From an uncultured SAR116 cluster alpha proteobacterium (lineage in GTDB: Bacteria; Pseudomonadota; Alphaproteobacteria; Puniceispirillales; Marisalimonadaceae): 64,000 nucleotides of DNA. Position numbers and translations under genes: made by a program. Within the stretch, counting starts at the first letter, position 1; each line of letters starts with the position of its first letter. Below, piece after piece: positions 52,058 through 61,871 of this stretch. The DNA is taken from the NCBI GenBank assembly GCA_902524215.1, contig CABZCK010000001.1:62001-126000 (forward strand), read 5' to 3'. Under the pieces are notes generated by a model that searched no databases, was not told the origin of the DNA, and saw only the letters and a list, made by a program, of their open reading frames with translations.

Positions 52058-53671
52058 GTGAAATTTTTTAAGCTATTTTTTTTATTTTTTATAATTAACT
52101 TTTTTCTTGGTTGTACAAACAGATTAAAAGAAAATAACATTTCATCTAAACTTGAACCAAATTCTAATTTTGGTCGTTTTTTGTCAACGAGATATTCCTT
52201 AAAAGTCGGTGATAATGATGTTGCATCTAAATTAATATCTAAATCCAAAAATTTACACCTTGACTTTACCTTAGCCGAATTAAATTTTAAAAGTTATTTA
52301 ATTAATGGTGATTTTTATAAAGCAAAAAAATTTAAATTAATGGCTCCAAATGGATTAAAAGAACTACCGATGTATGATCTACCTGATTTTATAATGAATT
52401 TAAAAAATGGAAATTTTTTAAAGTCAAACAATTTTAATACCTCAATAAATAAGTTGCCAGGATTTCAAGTAGTATTTCAGAAATTGAATTATATGAAATT
52501 AGTTGAATCTGAGAATATTAAAGAAATTGATATTAATTTAGACAATTCTAATATTTTTAATCTATTGATTTTTGAAAATACAAAAATTGAAAAACAAGTT
52601 TATTCTAAAATGAAAAAAACAAATTTAAGTCTTATCGAAAACATTTTATACTTAGGTTATTTGAAACGAAAAAACCCAAAAAAATTTGATAAAAAAATTA
52701 ATAATTTTAGCTTGAAATTTAACTATGATGTTAATACCTTAAATGCATACTTTGAAGATAAACCTTACATAAAAATGAAACCTAGCAATCAATTTATACT
52801 TGCAAATTTATTTTCTTATATTTCATTCCTTCTTTCTTCTCAAAAAAATTTGCCAAACTCTTACTTAAAGATTTTAAATGAAATTTCACATTACTTAGAG
52901 CCTACTCTTGGAAATAGTAATTATTTTTTGGCTCAAATTTATGCTAATGAAAAAAATTTTCAAATCGCTTTAAACAAATTAAATAGAATAAAAGAAAATT
53001 CCTTTATGTTTTTATATTCAAAAATTAAAAAATATAGGATCTTAAAAACTATTGATAAAAATAAATCGAGCATGCTATTAAAATCAATGCAAAAAGAATA
53101 TCCAAATAATAGTGAGATATTATCTTTAATAGCTAATAATTATAGAAATCAAAATAAATGTATCAAAGCTATAAAAATCTATGACCAGTTAATTGAAAAA
53201 AATATAAATAAGACTAACTATTATTACCTTAAAGCTATTTGTTTGGACAAATTAGATAAATGGAAAGAATCAAGAAAAATATTGCTTCAACTTATTTCTA
53301 AAAACCCAAATGATGCTTATGTTTTAAATTATCTTAGTTATTCCATGGCTATAAGAAATGAAGATTTAATCGAAGCAAAAAAACTGATCATTAGGGCATT
53401 AAGAATTGAAAAGAATAATGGCTTTTTTTTAGATACCCTTGGTTGGATTCAGTTTAAACAAGGTTATGAAGATAAAGCCGTTAGAACAATTCAAAAGGCA
53501 ATCGAATTAGAACCAAATAATTCAGAAATAATAGATCATCTTGGTGATATATATTATAAAATTGGAAGAGTAAAAGAAGCTATTTATGAATGGAATAGAG
53601 CTTTAGATGGAAACGCTGACGATAAATTAAAAGAAGAAATCAAATCTAAATTGAAAAAACATTCTAAATGA
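52058..53671 (+). CDS. TPR-repeat lipoprotein
   Basis: The signal sequence (VKFFKLFFLFFIINFFLGC) ends in a lipobox FFLGC, so this is a lipoprotein of about 537 residues. The N-terminal half is irregular; the C-terminal half is TPR: ILSLIANNYRNQNKCIKAIKIYDQLI, AYVLNYLSYSMAIRNEDLIEAKKLI, FLDTLGWIQFKQGYEDKAVRTIQKAI and IDHLGDIYYKIGRVKEAIYEWNRAL. The DTLGW...DHLGD series is typical of alphaproteobacterial proteins next to ispE. It may be an outer-membrane assembly scaffold. Starts at GTG 52058 or GTG 52049 both look possible; the former lies next to the -10 box. Its stop overlaps ispE by 4 nt. Confidence 0.8.
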   Translation: MKFFKLFFLFFIINFFLGCTNRLKENNISSKLEPNSNFGRFLSTRYSLKVGDNDVASKLISKSKNLHLDFTLAELNFKSYLINGDFYKAKKFKLMAPNGLKELPMYDLPDFIMNLKNGNFLKSNNFNTSINKLPGFQVVFQKLNYMKLVESENIKEIDINLDNSNIFNLLIFENTKIEKQVYSKMKKTNLSLIENILYLGYLKRKNPKKFDKKINNFSLKFNYDVNTLNAYFEDKPYIKMKPSNQFILANLFSYISFLLSSQKNLPNSYLKILNEISHYLEPTLGNSNYFLAQIYANEKNFQIALNKLNRIKENSFMFLYSKIKKYRILKTIDKNKSSMLLKSMQKEYPNNSEILSLIANNYRNQNKCIKAIKIYDQLIEKNINKTNYYYLKAICLDKLDKWKESRKILLQLISKNPNDAYVLNYLSYSMAIRNEDLIEAKKLIIRALRIEKNNGFFLDTLGWIQFKQGYEDKAVRTIQKAIELEPNNSEIIDHLGDIYYKIGRVKEAIYEWNRALDGNADDKLKEEIKSKLKKHSK

Positions 53672-54543
53672 AAAATTCTATTTCTTTAATTGCACCAGCT
53701 AAATTAAATCTAAACCTGTATGTTAAAGATAAATTAGAAAACGGTTATCATTCATTGGAAAGTGACGTTTGTTTTTTAGATCTGCATGATGAAATAAACA
53801 TCAAAATTAGCAATATAAATAAAATAAAATTAAGTAGTAAAAGTATTTTTTTTTTAAAAGATGAGAACATTTTATCAAAAACATTAAAATTTTTTAATGA
53901 TGAATTTGGAAAAAATGACAAGTTTAATATTACATTGAAAAAAAATATACCAATAGGAGCTGGACTAGGTGGGGGGTCTTCAGACAGTGCGGCTTTATTA
54001 TTAGGTCTCAGATATTTTTATAATATAAATCCTTTTAATTCAGAAAAAATTTCTTTGAAAAAGCTTAAAGAAATAGGGTTTAAAATTGGGTCTGATGTTC
54101 CAGCGTGTATAATGAGTAAAAGCGTTAAATTAACCGGAATTGGAGAACAATTAAAAAAAATACATATTGAAAAAAATTATAAATTTTTACTAATTTATCC
54201 GAATAAAACATTATCTACACAGAAAGTTTTTAATACTTTTGATTTTAAAAAAGTTAGAAATAAAAAAACTATGTATTTTAACAAAATTAAAATATTTAAT
54301 TCTCTTACATTTACATCTCAATCCATTGAGCCAGAGATAAAAAAAATTTTAAACATTTTGAAATCTTTTGATAAAATTGTAGCTTTTGGTATGTCCGGAA
54401 GTGGTTCAAGTTGTTTTGGTATATTTAAAAACTCTAATGACTTAATTAATGATAAAGAGTTTAAAAAATTGAAATTAAAAAAAAATTATTTTATTTGGCA
54501 TGGAAATAAAAAAGAGTTTGGATATAATAGAATAATATATTAA
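53668..54543 (+). CDS. ispE: 4-diphosphocytidyl-2-C-methyl-D-erythritol kinase
   Basis: IspE is the GHMP kinase of the MEP isoprenoid pathway. It has 291 residues. Start ISLIAPAKLNLNLYVKDKLENGYHSLES (conserved PAKLNL and GYH). The ATP-binding glycine-rich motif is KNIPIGAGLGGGSSDSAALLLGL (about 91-113), then FKIGSDVPAC and the C-terminal GMSGSGSSCFGIF. All family motifs are present. It overlaps the TPR lipoprotein gene by 4 nt and is followed 13 nt later by tRNA-Gln. Confidence 0.96.
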   Translation: MKNSISLIAPAKLNLNLYVKDKLENGYHSLESDVCFLDLHDEINIKISNINKIKLSSKSIFFLKDENILSKTLKFFNDEFGKNDKFNITLKKNIPIGAGLGGGSSDSAALLLGLRYFYNINPFNSEKISLKKLKEIGFKIGSDVPACIMSKSVKLTGIGEQLKKIHIEKNYKFLLIYPNKTLSTQKVFNTFDFKKVRNKKTMYFNKIKIFNSLTFTSQSIEPEIKKILNILKSFDKIVAFGMSGSGSSCFGIFKNSNDLINDKEFKKLKLKKNYFIWHGNKKEFGYNRIIY

Positions 54544-54556
54544 ACATGGTTATAAA

Positions 54557-54631
54557 TGGGGTGTAGCCAAGTGGTAAGGCATCGGGTTTTGATCCCGTGT
54601 ACCGTAGGTTCGAATCCTACCACCCCAGCCA
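54557..54631 (+). tRNA. tRNA-Gln (anticodon TTG)
   Basis: The acceptor strands TGGGGTG (54557-54563) and CACCCCA (54621-54627) pair, with discriminator G at 54628 and an encoded CCA at 54629-54631. The D-arm is AGCCAAGTGGTAAGGC. The anticodon loop TTTTGAT sits in a CGGG/CCCG stem, so the anticodon is TTG. The T-arm is GTAGGTTCGAATCCTAC. It probably shares a transcript with ispE and ends 1 nt before the convergent regulator's stop. Confidence 0.97.
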
Positions 54632-54632
54632 A

Positions 54633-55319
54633 TTAAGTCTTTAGCTCATTAAAATAGTAGCCACCTAGATTGTCTGAACAAATAAAAGAATGGTTGTAGT
54701 CAAATGTATTAAGTTTTTTTTTCAAGCTGTATATATGCGTTTCTAATGTATGAGTATTAATTCTCTCTGTAATTCCCCAAACCTTTATCAAAATTTCATC
54801 CTTTTTTAGAACACTATCTTTATTTTCTAATATAAAATTTAGTAATCGACTTTCTTTTTCAGTAAGATTAATTATGACGTTACTTTTTTTATTTAACAAA
54901 AGTTTAGTCTCTGGCCTAAAAATTAAATTATTTGTAATTTTGATATTTTTTTGATGAGTTTCATAACTTATAAAGAAATCTCTTATAATATCTATCATTT
55001 GGTTCAGTTTGAAAGGTTTAACAACAAAATTGTAATTGCTATATTTTTTTAATTGTGACCTTTCAACTTGATTATCGTACACTATAATAATTTTCGATTT
55101 TTTTCTATTTTCTAAGTCTAGTAGTATATTAGAGTCATCTTTAATAAATTTAAAATTAACTATCGTAAGATCTATTGTATTAAATTCACTGACAACATTG
55201 ATATTATAACTTTTTAAAAATTTTATATTGAAATAATTTTCAAATACAATTGGCATTTGTTGTACAATTAAATCATTCAATAATTTATCATTCTCAATTA
55301 TAACAAATTTTTTTTGCAT
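54633..55319 (-). CDS. OmpR-like DNA-binding protein with pseudo-receiver domain
   Basis: This 228-residue protein has an N-terminal response-regulator-like domain (1-115) and a C-terminal winged helix (about 130-225): INLTEKESRLLNFILENKDSVLKKDEILIKVWG, then NTHTLETHIYSLKKKLN and GGYYF, as in OmpR/PhoB proteins. In the receiver the phospho-acceptor Asp is replaced by Asn55 (DLTIVNFKF in place of DLVLLDxxLP) and the Thr/Ser switch is lost; the VKPF lysine remains. It is therefore unlikely to be phosphorylated. No kinase is nearby. Its targets are unknown. It is divergent from ribA. Confidence 0.82.
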   Translation of the reverse strand: MQKKFVIIENDKLLNDLIVQQMPIVFENYFNIKFLKSYNINVVSEFNTIDLTIVNFKFIKDDSNILLDLENRKKSKIIIVYDNQVERSQLKKYSNYNFVVKPFKLNQMIDIIRDFFISYETHQKNIKITNNLIFRPETKLLLNKKSNVIINLTEKESRLLNFILENKDSVLKKDEILIKVWGITERINTHTLETHIYSLKKKLNTFDYNHSFICSDNLGGYYFNELKT

Positions 55320-55356
55320 TTTTTATAACTATATATATATCATTAATTATACTGTC

Positions 55357-56463
55357 ATGAAACATAATCTACAATTTGAAAGAATATTATTTGAATTAAA
55401 TAGAGGCCATCATATTATTCTCTTAGATGATGAAAATAGAAGTAACATTCTATTTTCAGCTGCAGAAGCTATTAATGAAAACACTCTAGATTTTCATAGA
55501 AAATTTTCAAAGAGCTTTCCAAGTATTTTATTATCTCCTGAAAGATGTAAAACTTTAAATATTAAAACCGATTATTGCTGTTCTCTATCTATCGATTTCA
55601 AATGGTCAATAAAAAAAATATATAATTTAGCGTTTGGGAGTAGTCTGGATAAGAAATTAAAATTAAATGGAGTTATTGAAGAAAGGTCTAAACTTATAGA
55701 TATAAGTTTACAAATATTAAAAAAAGGTAAATTACTGCCATGTGGAATCTTTTCAATAATTAATAGTTCTGAAAATATTCCAATTGAACAATTAGCCATG
55801 AAGGAAAAGATATTAACTTTCAATATTTCTGAATTTTATGAAATGTTCGGTTTAAAACAACCTAACATTAGTATCGTTACAAGAGCTAAATTGCCAATTA
55901 AAAAAACTGACGATGCAGAAATAATCATTTTTAAATTTAACAATGAACCAAAGGAATATTTTTGTATTTTAATCGGTAAGATTTATGAAAAAAATTCATT
56001 AAATTTATCTCCAACAGTTAGAATACATAGTCAATGTGTTACTGGAGACATATTTCATAGCCTCAAATGTGACTGTGGGGAACAATTAGACAAATCCTTG
56101 GATATAATGGTTCAAAATGGAGAAGGTGTTTTAATTTATTTACCTCAAGAAGGAAGAGATATTGGCCTGACCAATAAGATACGTGCTTATAAACTTCAAG
56201 AAGACGGTATAGATACTGTAGATGCTAATTTAACATTAGGATTTAAAGATGATGAGAGATCATACGATGTAGCTGTTGCAATATTAAAAAAATTAAACTT
56301 TAAAAAGATCAATTTAATTACAAATAATCCAAATAAAATTGAAAAGTTAAATAAAGAGGGATTAAAAGTTTTGAAGGTTATTAAATTAAATATTAAACCT
56401 AATGAAATAAATAAAAATTATTTAAGTACTAAGAAAAATAAATCTAACCATATATTTGATTAG
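55357..56463 (+). CDS. ribA: GTP cyclohydrolase II with N-terminal RibB-like domain
   Basis: RibA opens GTP to the first riboflavin-pathway intermediate. It has 368 residues. Residues 1-180 are a divergent DHBP-synthase-like (RibB) domain typical of alphaproteobacterial RibA (FERILFELNRGHHIILLDDENRSNILF). The catalytic domain has RIHSQCVTGDIFHSLKCDCGEQLDKSL (zinc cysteines), YLPQEGRDIGLTNKIRAYKLQEDGIDTVDAN and INLITNNPNKIEKL. The RibB part lacks a clear acidic active-site set, so DHBP synthase activity is doubtful. It overlaps the YggS gene tail-to-tail by 4 nt. Confidence 0.93.
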   Translation: MKHNLQFERILFELNRGHHIILLDDENRSNILFSAAEAINENTLDFHRKFSKSFPSILLSPERCKTLNIKTDYCCSLSIDFKWSIKKIYNLAFGSSLDKKLKLNGVIEERSKLIDISLQILKKGKLLPCGIFSIINSSENIPIEQLAMKEKILTFNISEFYEMFGLKQPNISIVTRAKLPIKKTDDAEIIIFKFNNEPKEYFCILIGKIYEKNSLNLSPTVRIHSQCVTGDIFHSLKCDCGEQLDKSLDIMVQNGEGVLIYLPQEGRDIGLTNKIRAYKLQEDGIDTVDANLTLGFKDDERSYDVAVAILKKLNFKKINLITNNPNKIEKLNKEGLKVLKVIKLNIKPNEINKNYLSTKKNKSNHIFD

Positions 56464-57125
56464 AGTCTTTTGCCAAAAAATGAGCTCCCGATTCTCAAAT
56501 AGGTAGAACCGAATTTAATAGCTTTTGTAAAATCCATAGACATCCCCATAGATAAATCACTTAGTTTAAATTTATTTGCTAATTCTCTTAAAATACAAAA
56601 ATGAATACTAGGTTCTTCGTCTATTGGAGGTAAACACATTAATCCTTTTACAGGTATTTTTAGACTATTCACAAATTTGAAAAATTCTTCAAATTTATTT
56701 AAATTGATGCCAGATTTATTCTCTTCATTTCCAGTGTTGACTTGTATCATGAATGACTTTGTTTTGCTTTTAGATGTTAAATTTTTTGAAATTTCCAAAG
56801 CTAAGTTTTCTCTATCTAAAGTATGAATTACATCGAAGAAATTTAAAGCTTTTTTAACTTTATTGGTCTGTAGATGTCCTATATAATGTAATTCTATATC
56901 ATTATATATATTTAGAAAATTTGACCATCTTTTTATAGCATCTTGCAACTTATTTTCACCATAAATTCTTTGTCCAAATTTTAAAGCATCTAATATTTTT
57001 TCATTAGGCTGTTGTTTTGACACCGCTATAAGTTTAGGCAGAGGGTTTTTAGAATAAAATGATTCATCATGACATTTTTTTATTAATTTATTTAGTTTTA
57101 AATATCTATTTTGAATTTCATCCAT
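56460..57125 (-). CDS. YggS/PLPBP-family pyridoxal-phosphate-binding protein
   Basis: This 221-residue PLP-homeostasis protein has PKLIAVSKQQPNEKILDAL (PLP lysine in AVSK near residue 32), GENKLQDAIKRW, HYIGHLQTNKVK, IHTLDRENLALEI, FMIQVNTGNEENKSGIN, GLMCLPPIDEE, LSMGMSMDFTKAIKFGSTYLRIGSSFFG. All are hallmarks of YggS/ProSC. It does not catalyse a known reaction but buffers PLP. There is a 176-nt gap to the divergent porin gene. Confidence 0.95.
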   Translation of the reverse strand: MDEIQNRYLKLNKLIKKCHDESFYSKNPLPKLIAVSKQQPNEKILDALKFGQRIYGENKLQDAIKRWSNFLNIYNDIELHYIGHLQTNKVKKALNFFDVIHTLDRENLALEISKNLTSKSKTKSFMIQVNTGNEENKSGINLNKFEEFFKFVNSLKIPVKGLMCLPPIDEEPSIHFCILRELANKFKLSDLSMGMSMDFTKAIKFGSTYLRIGSSFFGKRL

Positions 57126-57262
57126 TGTAAAAGTTTCCTATGTTGCAAATTTACCACAAAAAAAATAAAATGTGATATTTTTGCAATTAAAAGTATGGCA
57201 ATATTACTGATTAATTAGTATATATAACTTATTAATTTTCAAGGGGAAAATTAAGCTAACAA

Positions 57263-57279
57263 ATGTTGTCTATCAACAT
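57263..57279 (+). promoter_or_regulatory. Leader hairpin upstream of the porin gene
   Basis: ATGTTG (57263-57268) and CAACAT (57274-57279) form a perfect 6-bp stem with a TCTAT loop, 22 nt before the porin ATG and just upstream of the AGAGAGGA ribosome site. It would lie in the mRNA leader and could stabilise the transcript. Confidence 0.35.
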
Positions 57280-57301
57280 ATTTATAAGAGAGGATTACGT
57301 T

Positions 57302-58294
57302 ATGCGTAAATTATTATTAACATCATCTGCTCTTGTTGCTGCTGCAAGTATATCATCATATGCTGTAGCCGACGTATCAGTAACAGGTGCATTTGAATGG
57401 ACATATAGTTCAACATCTTCAAACATTGCTGCTACAGATGGTGATGCACAAGGTGTTAACAATGAACTTACAATTAAGTTTACAAACAAGACTGATAGTG
57501 GCCTTACTATCACTGGTGTATATGACATTGATGCAGATGCAAGTACAATTGATGAGTCATGGATGTCAATTTCAGGTGGTTTTGGTTCTTTAAAATTAGG
57601 AAAAGACGTGGGTGCTAATGACGATTTCGGTATCGGTGAGCATGATTTAATTGATGAAGATCTTTCAGTCGTTCAAACAGGCTCTGCTTCTATTGTAACT
57701 AACTCTGGTGAGTCAGGTGCTGCTGATACAAATAAGATTAACTACACAACACCATCAATGGGTGGATTTAGAGCTGGTTACTCAATCTATGATAGTGGAA
57801 CAGCAGATGCTGCTACTGACCAAATAGCTATGGGTGCAGAATATACAATGCCAATGGCTGGTGGTTCAATGATGATCAGATATAATAAGCAAACGACAGA
57901 CGGTACTGCTACTAGTGAAACTGAATCATCTAACTATGGTGTTAAGATAACTATGGGTGCATTATCTGCAATTGCTTCTACTGGTAAATCAACAATTGGA
58001 ACTGGTGGATCTCAATCTGATGATCGTAACGCAAGCGGTGTTGGTCTTAAATATGACCTCGGTGGCGGAATGACAATAGCTGCTACTACTATGAAAGCTG
58101 AAGATGATAAAGATCTATCAGGTACACAGAATGAAGAGTACTCAGCAAATCTTGCTGAAGTTGTGTACACTGTTGCTCCTGGTTTAAAAGCTAAAGTAAC
58201 ATACCTGGACTATGATTATAAGGCAGGTGGTGAAAGTGCAGCACAAAATGACTCAGGTTCAAAAACACAATTAACTTTATCAGCTTCATTCTAA
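57302..58294 (+). CDS. Major outer-membrane porin
   Basis: This Gram-negative porin (beta-barrel) of 330 residues starts at ATG 57302 (RKLLLTSSALVAAASISSYAVA signal, cut before DVSVTG), with AGAGAGGA 8 nt upstream. The mature part begins VSVTGAFEWTYSS and has repeated beta-strands, SMGGFRAGYSIYD, GSLKLGKDVG, GVGLKYDLGG and a C-terminal QLTLSASF ending in Phe for BAM recognition. Gly/Ser/Thr/Asp-rich composition and clean codon choice differ from the Lys/Asn-rich neighbours, as for a highly expressed gene. It stands alone with a strong terminator. An earlier in-frame ATG at 57263 lies in a leader hairpin and is unlikely to be used. Confidence 0.9.
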   Translation: MRKLLLTSSALVAAASISSYAVADVSVTGAFEWTYSSTSSNIAATDGDAQGVNNELTIKFTNKTDSGLTITGVYDIDADASTIDESWMSISGGFGSLKLGKDVGANDDFGIGEHDLIDEDLSVVQTGSASIVTNSGESGAADTNKINYTTPSMGGFRAGYSIYDSGTADAATDQIAMGAEYTMPMAGGSMMIRYNKQTTDGTATSETESSNYGVKITMGALSAIASTGKSTIGTGGSQSDDRNASGVGLKYDLGGGMTIAATTMKAEDDKDLSGTQNEEYSANLAEVVYTVAPGLKAKVTYLDYDYKAGGESAAQNDSGSKTQLTLSASF

Positions 58295-58313
58295 GAAAGC
58301 TGATAAATATAAG

Positions 58314-58344
58314 AAAAAAGGGTAACTTTAAGTTACCCTTTTTT
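58314..58344 (+). terminator. Intrinsic terminator of the porin gene
   Basis: AAAAAAGGGTAACT (58314-58327) and AGTTACCCTTTTTT (58331-58344) form a perfect 14-bp stem with a 3-nt loop, 20 nt after the porin stop. The A-tract on one arm and T-tract on the other make it bidirectional. It insulates the DUF3576-leuS operon from the strongly expressed porin. Confidence 0.9.
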
Positions 58345-58381
58345 ATTTTACATTTAAAAATTTCAGATTATATTTATTAAA

Positions 58382-58846
58382 ATGAAAATCTCAATTACAT
58401 TTCTGATATTTCTTTTACTTATCTCATGTTCATCAGATTATGAAGTTCCTACTGAAAAAAGTGAACCAGGGTTATTCAGTAAAGATAGAAAAAAAGGAAT
58501 GTCTATTACAGATTTTTTAAACAAAGATCCTTACGAAGACAAAAGTTTTTATGTGAACTCTTTCTTGTGGCGAGCAAGCCTTGACGTTTTATCATTTGCA
58601 CCTTTTCAGTCTACAGACGCATTTGGTGGAATATTAGTGACTGAATGGTATAAAAAAAATGATGAACAGATTAAACTAATTGCTACTGTTAAATCTAGAG
58701 AGCTAAGATCAGAAGGAATCAAATTACAAGTATTTATAAAAAATAAGAAAAATGAAATAACAGAAGATATTGTGCTTGCAAAAAAAATTGAAAATTTAAT
58801 TTTAACAAAAGCTAGAAGGCTTAGAATACAAAATAAACTTAATTAA
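58382..58846 (+). CDS. DUF3576-family lipoprotein
   Basis: This 154-residue lipoprotein has a short signal ending in the lipobox LLISC (Cys16). The mature part has [50 protein letters not shown], the core of DUF3576, and ends with basic helices ([11 protein letters not shown]). Members sit before leuS in alphaproteobacteria, as here (14-nt gap), and are followed by lptE-holA. Its function is unknown; the place suggests an envelope role. Confidence 0.85.
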   Translation: MKISITFLIFLLLISCSSDYEVPTEKSEPGLFSKDRKKGMSITDFLNKDPYEDKSFYVNSFLWRASLDVLSFAPFQSTDAFGGILVTEWYKKNDEQIKLIATVKSRELRSEGIKLQVFIKNKKNEITEDIVLAKKIENLILTKARRLRIQNKLN

Positions 58847-58860
58847 TTTCTGAGTTTATT

Positions 58861-61410
58861 GTGATAAAATATAATCCATCAAAAATCGAAGAAAAGTGGC
58901 AAAACTATTGGGATAGAAATAAAACCTTCCTATCTAAAATAGACAAAAATTTGAAAAAATATTATGTGTTAGAAATGTTTCCATACCCTTCAGGTGATAT
59001 ACATATGGGACATGTAAGAAACTATACACTTGGTGATCTTATAGCAAGATATAAAAGAGCAAATGGCTTCAATGTTATGCATCCAATGGGTTGGGATTCG
59101 TTCGGAATGCCTGCTGAAAATGCAGCAATATCCAATAATGTTCACCCTAAATCATGGACAGAAAAAAACATTAAGAACATGAAAACTCAACTAAAAAAGA
59201 TGGGGCTGTCATATGATTGGAGCAAAGAAATTTCTACATGTAAATCTGATTACTACAAGCATGAACAGAAAATTTTTATTGAATTTTATAAAAGAGGTTT
59301 AGCTTATCAAAAAGAAACAATTGTGAATTGGGATCCTGTTGAAAAAACTGTTCTGGCAAATGAGCAAGTAATTGATGGCAGAGGATGGCGTTCTGATGCA
59401 ATAATTCAAAAAAAGAAGATGAAAGGTTGGTTTTTAAAAATTACTGATTTTGCTGAAGAACTTCTTAAAGATTTGAAAACACTTAAAAATTGGCCAGAAA
59501 AAGTGAAGTTGATGCAAGAAAACTGGATAGGAAAAAGTTTAGGTGCTCACATTCATTTTTATATACCTAAAACAAATATAAAAATTACTGTTTTCTCAAC
59601 CAGACCAGACACTCTATTTGGTGCATCATTTATTGCGATATCTCCTGAACATAATTTAGTAGACAAACTTAAAAAAGATTATCCCGAAATAAATGAAAAA
59701 CTTACAGAGTTAAATTTAAAAATTACTAATGAGCAAAATTTAGATAAAATTGAAAAGATTGGTCTGAAAACTCCACTTAGCGCATTCCATCCATTTATAA
59801 AAAATAAACTCATTCCTATTTTTATAGCTAATTTTGTCTTAACTGATTATGGAACAGGAGCAGTTTTTGGATGTCCAGCACATGACCAAAGAGATTTTGA
59901 TTTTGCTAAAAAATATAACCTTGAAATTATTCAAGTTGTTAGCAAAGAAAAAAATCAATTTATAAAAAAAGAATTAAAAAGTGCTTACACAGAAAATGGT
60001 TATTTAATAAATTCAGATTTTCTTAATAATCTTACTGTTGACAAAGCAAAAGAAACTTCCATAAGAAAATTAGAAGAATTGAATCTAGGGTCACGTAGTG
60101 TTAATTACAGATTAAAAGACTGGGGTGTATCGAGGCAAAGATATTGGGGTTGTCCTATACCAATTATTTACTGTCAGAGTTGTGGAATACAAACAGTACC
60201 TGAAAAAGATTTACCCGTAAAACTTCCGGAAAGAGTTGATTTTCAAAAATCTGGAAATCCTATATTGAATCAAACTGATTGGATTAGTGTGAAATGTCCA
60301 AAGTGTTTTAAAGATGCAAAAAGAGAAACTGATACTTTTGATACTTTTTTTGAATCGAGTTGGTACTTTGCTAGATTTACAGACCCTAATTATAAAGATG
60401 CTATTAATGAAAATCATGCTAATTATTGGTTGCCAGTTGACCAGTATATTGGAGGTATAGAACATGCTGTATTGCATCTTTTATACTCCAGATTTTTTAT
60501 CAAAGCGATGAACAAATTGAATTTAATTAAACTTAACGAACCATTCAAATCTTTACAAACCCAGGGAATGGTTTGTCATCAAACATATAAAAATAATAAT
60601 AACGAGTGGATATTTCCAAAAGATGTAATAAAAGAAAATGGTAAATTTTTTACAATTGAAGATAAACAAATAGTTACTCCTGGCAGAATCGAAAAAATGA
60701 GTAAATCAAAAAAAAATGTGGTTGATCCTAATACTATTGTTAACAGATTTGGTTCTGACACTGCAAGATTTTTTATTTTGTCTGATTCCCCGCCACAAAG
60801 AGATATGGAATGGACAGATGCAGGTGTTGAAGGAGCATCCAGATTTTTAAATAAAGTTTGGCAACTCATAATTTCCAATGACTATAAAAAAATATCCTAT
60901 CAAAAGATTAAACATCATGATGAAAGCGATTTTAGAATTTTATTATGTAACTATAAAACAATAAAAAATGTTACCCAAGCAATCGAAAACTTTCATTTTA
61001 ATATAGCTATAGCGAACATAAGAACTTTATTTAATGCACTTAATTTATACGTTGCAAAAACGAGTAATAAAAAAATTATTAAAAAATTTTGTATTTCAAA
61101 TTTCCTTATTTTATTAAATCCTATATGTCCTCATATATGTGAAGAAGCTTGGGAAATTTTAGGAAATAAAAACTCTATTTCTAATTCACCATGGCCCAAA
61201 GTTGATTTAGAGTACTTAAATGAAAATCAAGTCACTCTTCCAATTCAAATTAATGGAAAAAGAAGAGGTGAAATTCAAATATCTAAATCTTTAAACAGTG
61301 AAGAAGTAGAAAATTTAGTGTTGAAGCATCAAAATATTGTCAAATATTTAACTCAATCTCCTAAAAAAATTATTTATATTCCAAATAAAATTATTAATAT
61401 CGTGATATGA
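58861..61410 (+). CDS. leuS: Leucyl-tRNA synthetase
   Basis: LeuS charges tRNA-Leu. It has 849 residues. The GTG start gives [16 protein letters not shown]. The class I HIGH motif appears as [20 protein letters not shown] (about residues 40-59). The editing (CP1) domain has [20 protein letters not shown] and [16 protein letters not shown] zinc-type CQSCG...CPKC pair lies at 435-480, WYFARF follows, KMSKS is in [14 protein letters not shown] (about 615-628), and the anticodon domain and C-terminal [11 protein letters not shown] close the protein. It overlaps lptE by 4 nt. Confidence 0.97.
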   Translation: MIKYNPSKIEEKWQNYWDRNKTFLSKIDKNLKKYYVLEMFPYPSGDIHMGHVRNYTLGDLIARYKRANGFNVMHPMGWDSFGMPAENAAISNNVHPKSWTEKNIKNMKTQLKKMGLSYDWSKEISTCKSDYYKHEQKIFIEFYKRGLAYQKETIVNWDPVEKTVLANEQVIDGRGWRSDAIIQKKKMKGWFLKITDFAEELLKDLKTLKNWPEKVKLMQENWIGKSLGAHIHFYIPKTNIKITVFSTRPDTLFGASFIAISPEHNLVDKLKKDYPEINEKLTELNLKITNEQNLDKIEKIGLKTPLSAFHPFIKNKLIPIFIANFVLTDYGTGAVFGCPAHDQRDFDFAKKYNLEIIQVVSKEKNQFIKKELKSAYTENGYLINSDFLNNLTVDKAKETSIRKLEELNLGSRSVNYRLKDWGVSRQRYWGCPIPIIYCQSCGIQTVPEKDLPVKLPERVDFQKSGNPILNQTDWISVKCPKCFKDAKRETDTFDTFFESSWYFARFTDPNYKDAINENHANYWLPVDQYIGGIEHAVLHLLYSRFFIKAMNKLNLIKLNEPFKSLQTQGMVCHQTYKNNNNEWIFPKDVIKENGKFFTIEDKQIVTPGRIEKMSKSKKNVVDPNTIVNRFGSDTARFFILSDSPPQRDMEWTDAGVEGASRFLNKVWQLIISNDYKKISYQKIKHHDESDFRILLCNYKTIKNVTQAIENFHFNIAIANIRTLFNALNLYVAKTSNKKIIKKFCISNFLILLNPICPHICEEAWEILGNKNSISNSPWPKVDLEYLNENQVTLPIQINGKRRGEIQISKSLNSEEVENLVLKHQNIVKYLTQSPKKIIYIPNKIINIVI

Positions 61411-61871
61411 AAATTATTTCTCAAATTTTAATCTTATCATTTTTCATTGGTTGTAGTAACTTAACTAATAGAACTAATAATCCACCACAAGTGGATCTTG
61501 TTGTCCCACAAGAAAAATACTCCATGATTTTAAAGCACCATTTTTATAAAAATTTTACCGATTATGATAAAAATTTAACTAAATATACCATAGAAACAAA
61601 TTTATCCTTTAATTCAAGCAATGCACTTTCAGTTGGCGGAAATAAAGAATTATATATAGTTAAAGGAACTCTTGACTTTAAAATATTTAATAAATTAAAA
61701 ACAAAAATTATAAAATCAGGAAGTATTTCAAGTTCCATTAATACTGGAAATGTTTCATCATTATATAGTGTCGATGAAAATAATAATTTTGTAAGAGAGA
61801 GATTATCGAAATACTTAGCATCTAAATTGTATAGAACAATTTTATTAAATATTAAATATAGTGAAAATTAA
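61407..61871 (+). CDS. lptE: LPS-assembly lipoprotein LptE
   Basis: LptE plugs and stabilises the LptD translocon in the outer membrane. This 154-residue lipoprotein has a signal ending FFIGC (Cys16), then the Lpt-fold pattern with a [16 protein letters not shown] strand, [14 protein letters not shown] and a C-terminal helix ([18 protein letters not shown]). Sequence alone is diverged; the identity rests mainly on place between leuS and holA, the usual order. It overlaps leuS by 4 nt and holA by 11 nt. Confidence 0.85.
   Translation: MKIISQILILSFFIGCSNLTNRTNNPPQVDLVVPQEKYSMILKHHFYKNFTDYDKNLTKYTIETNLSFNSSNALSVGGNKELYIVKGTLDFKIFNKLKTKIIKSGSISSSINTGNVSSLYSVDENNNFVRERLSKYLASKLYRTILLNIKYSEN

Noticed and set aside
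57263-57301. Porin starting 13 codons earlier at 57263
   Set aside because: It would place INIFIREDYV before a perfect signal peptide; the ATG at 57302 has a proper AGAGAGGA ribosome site.
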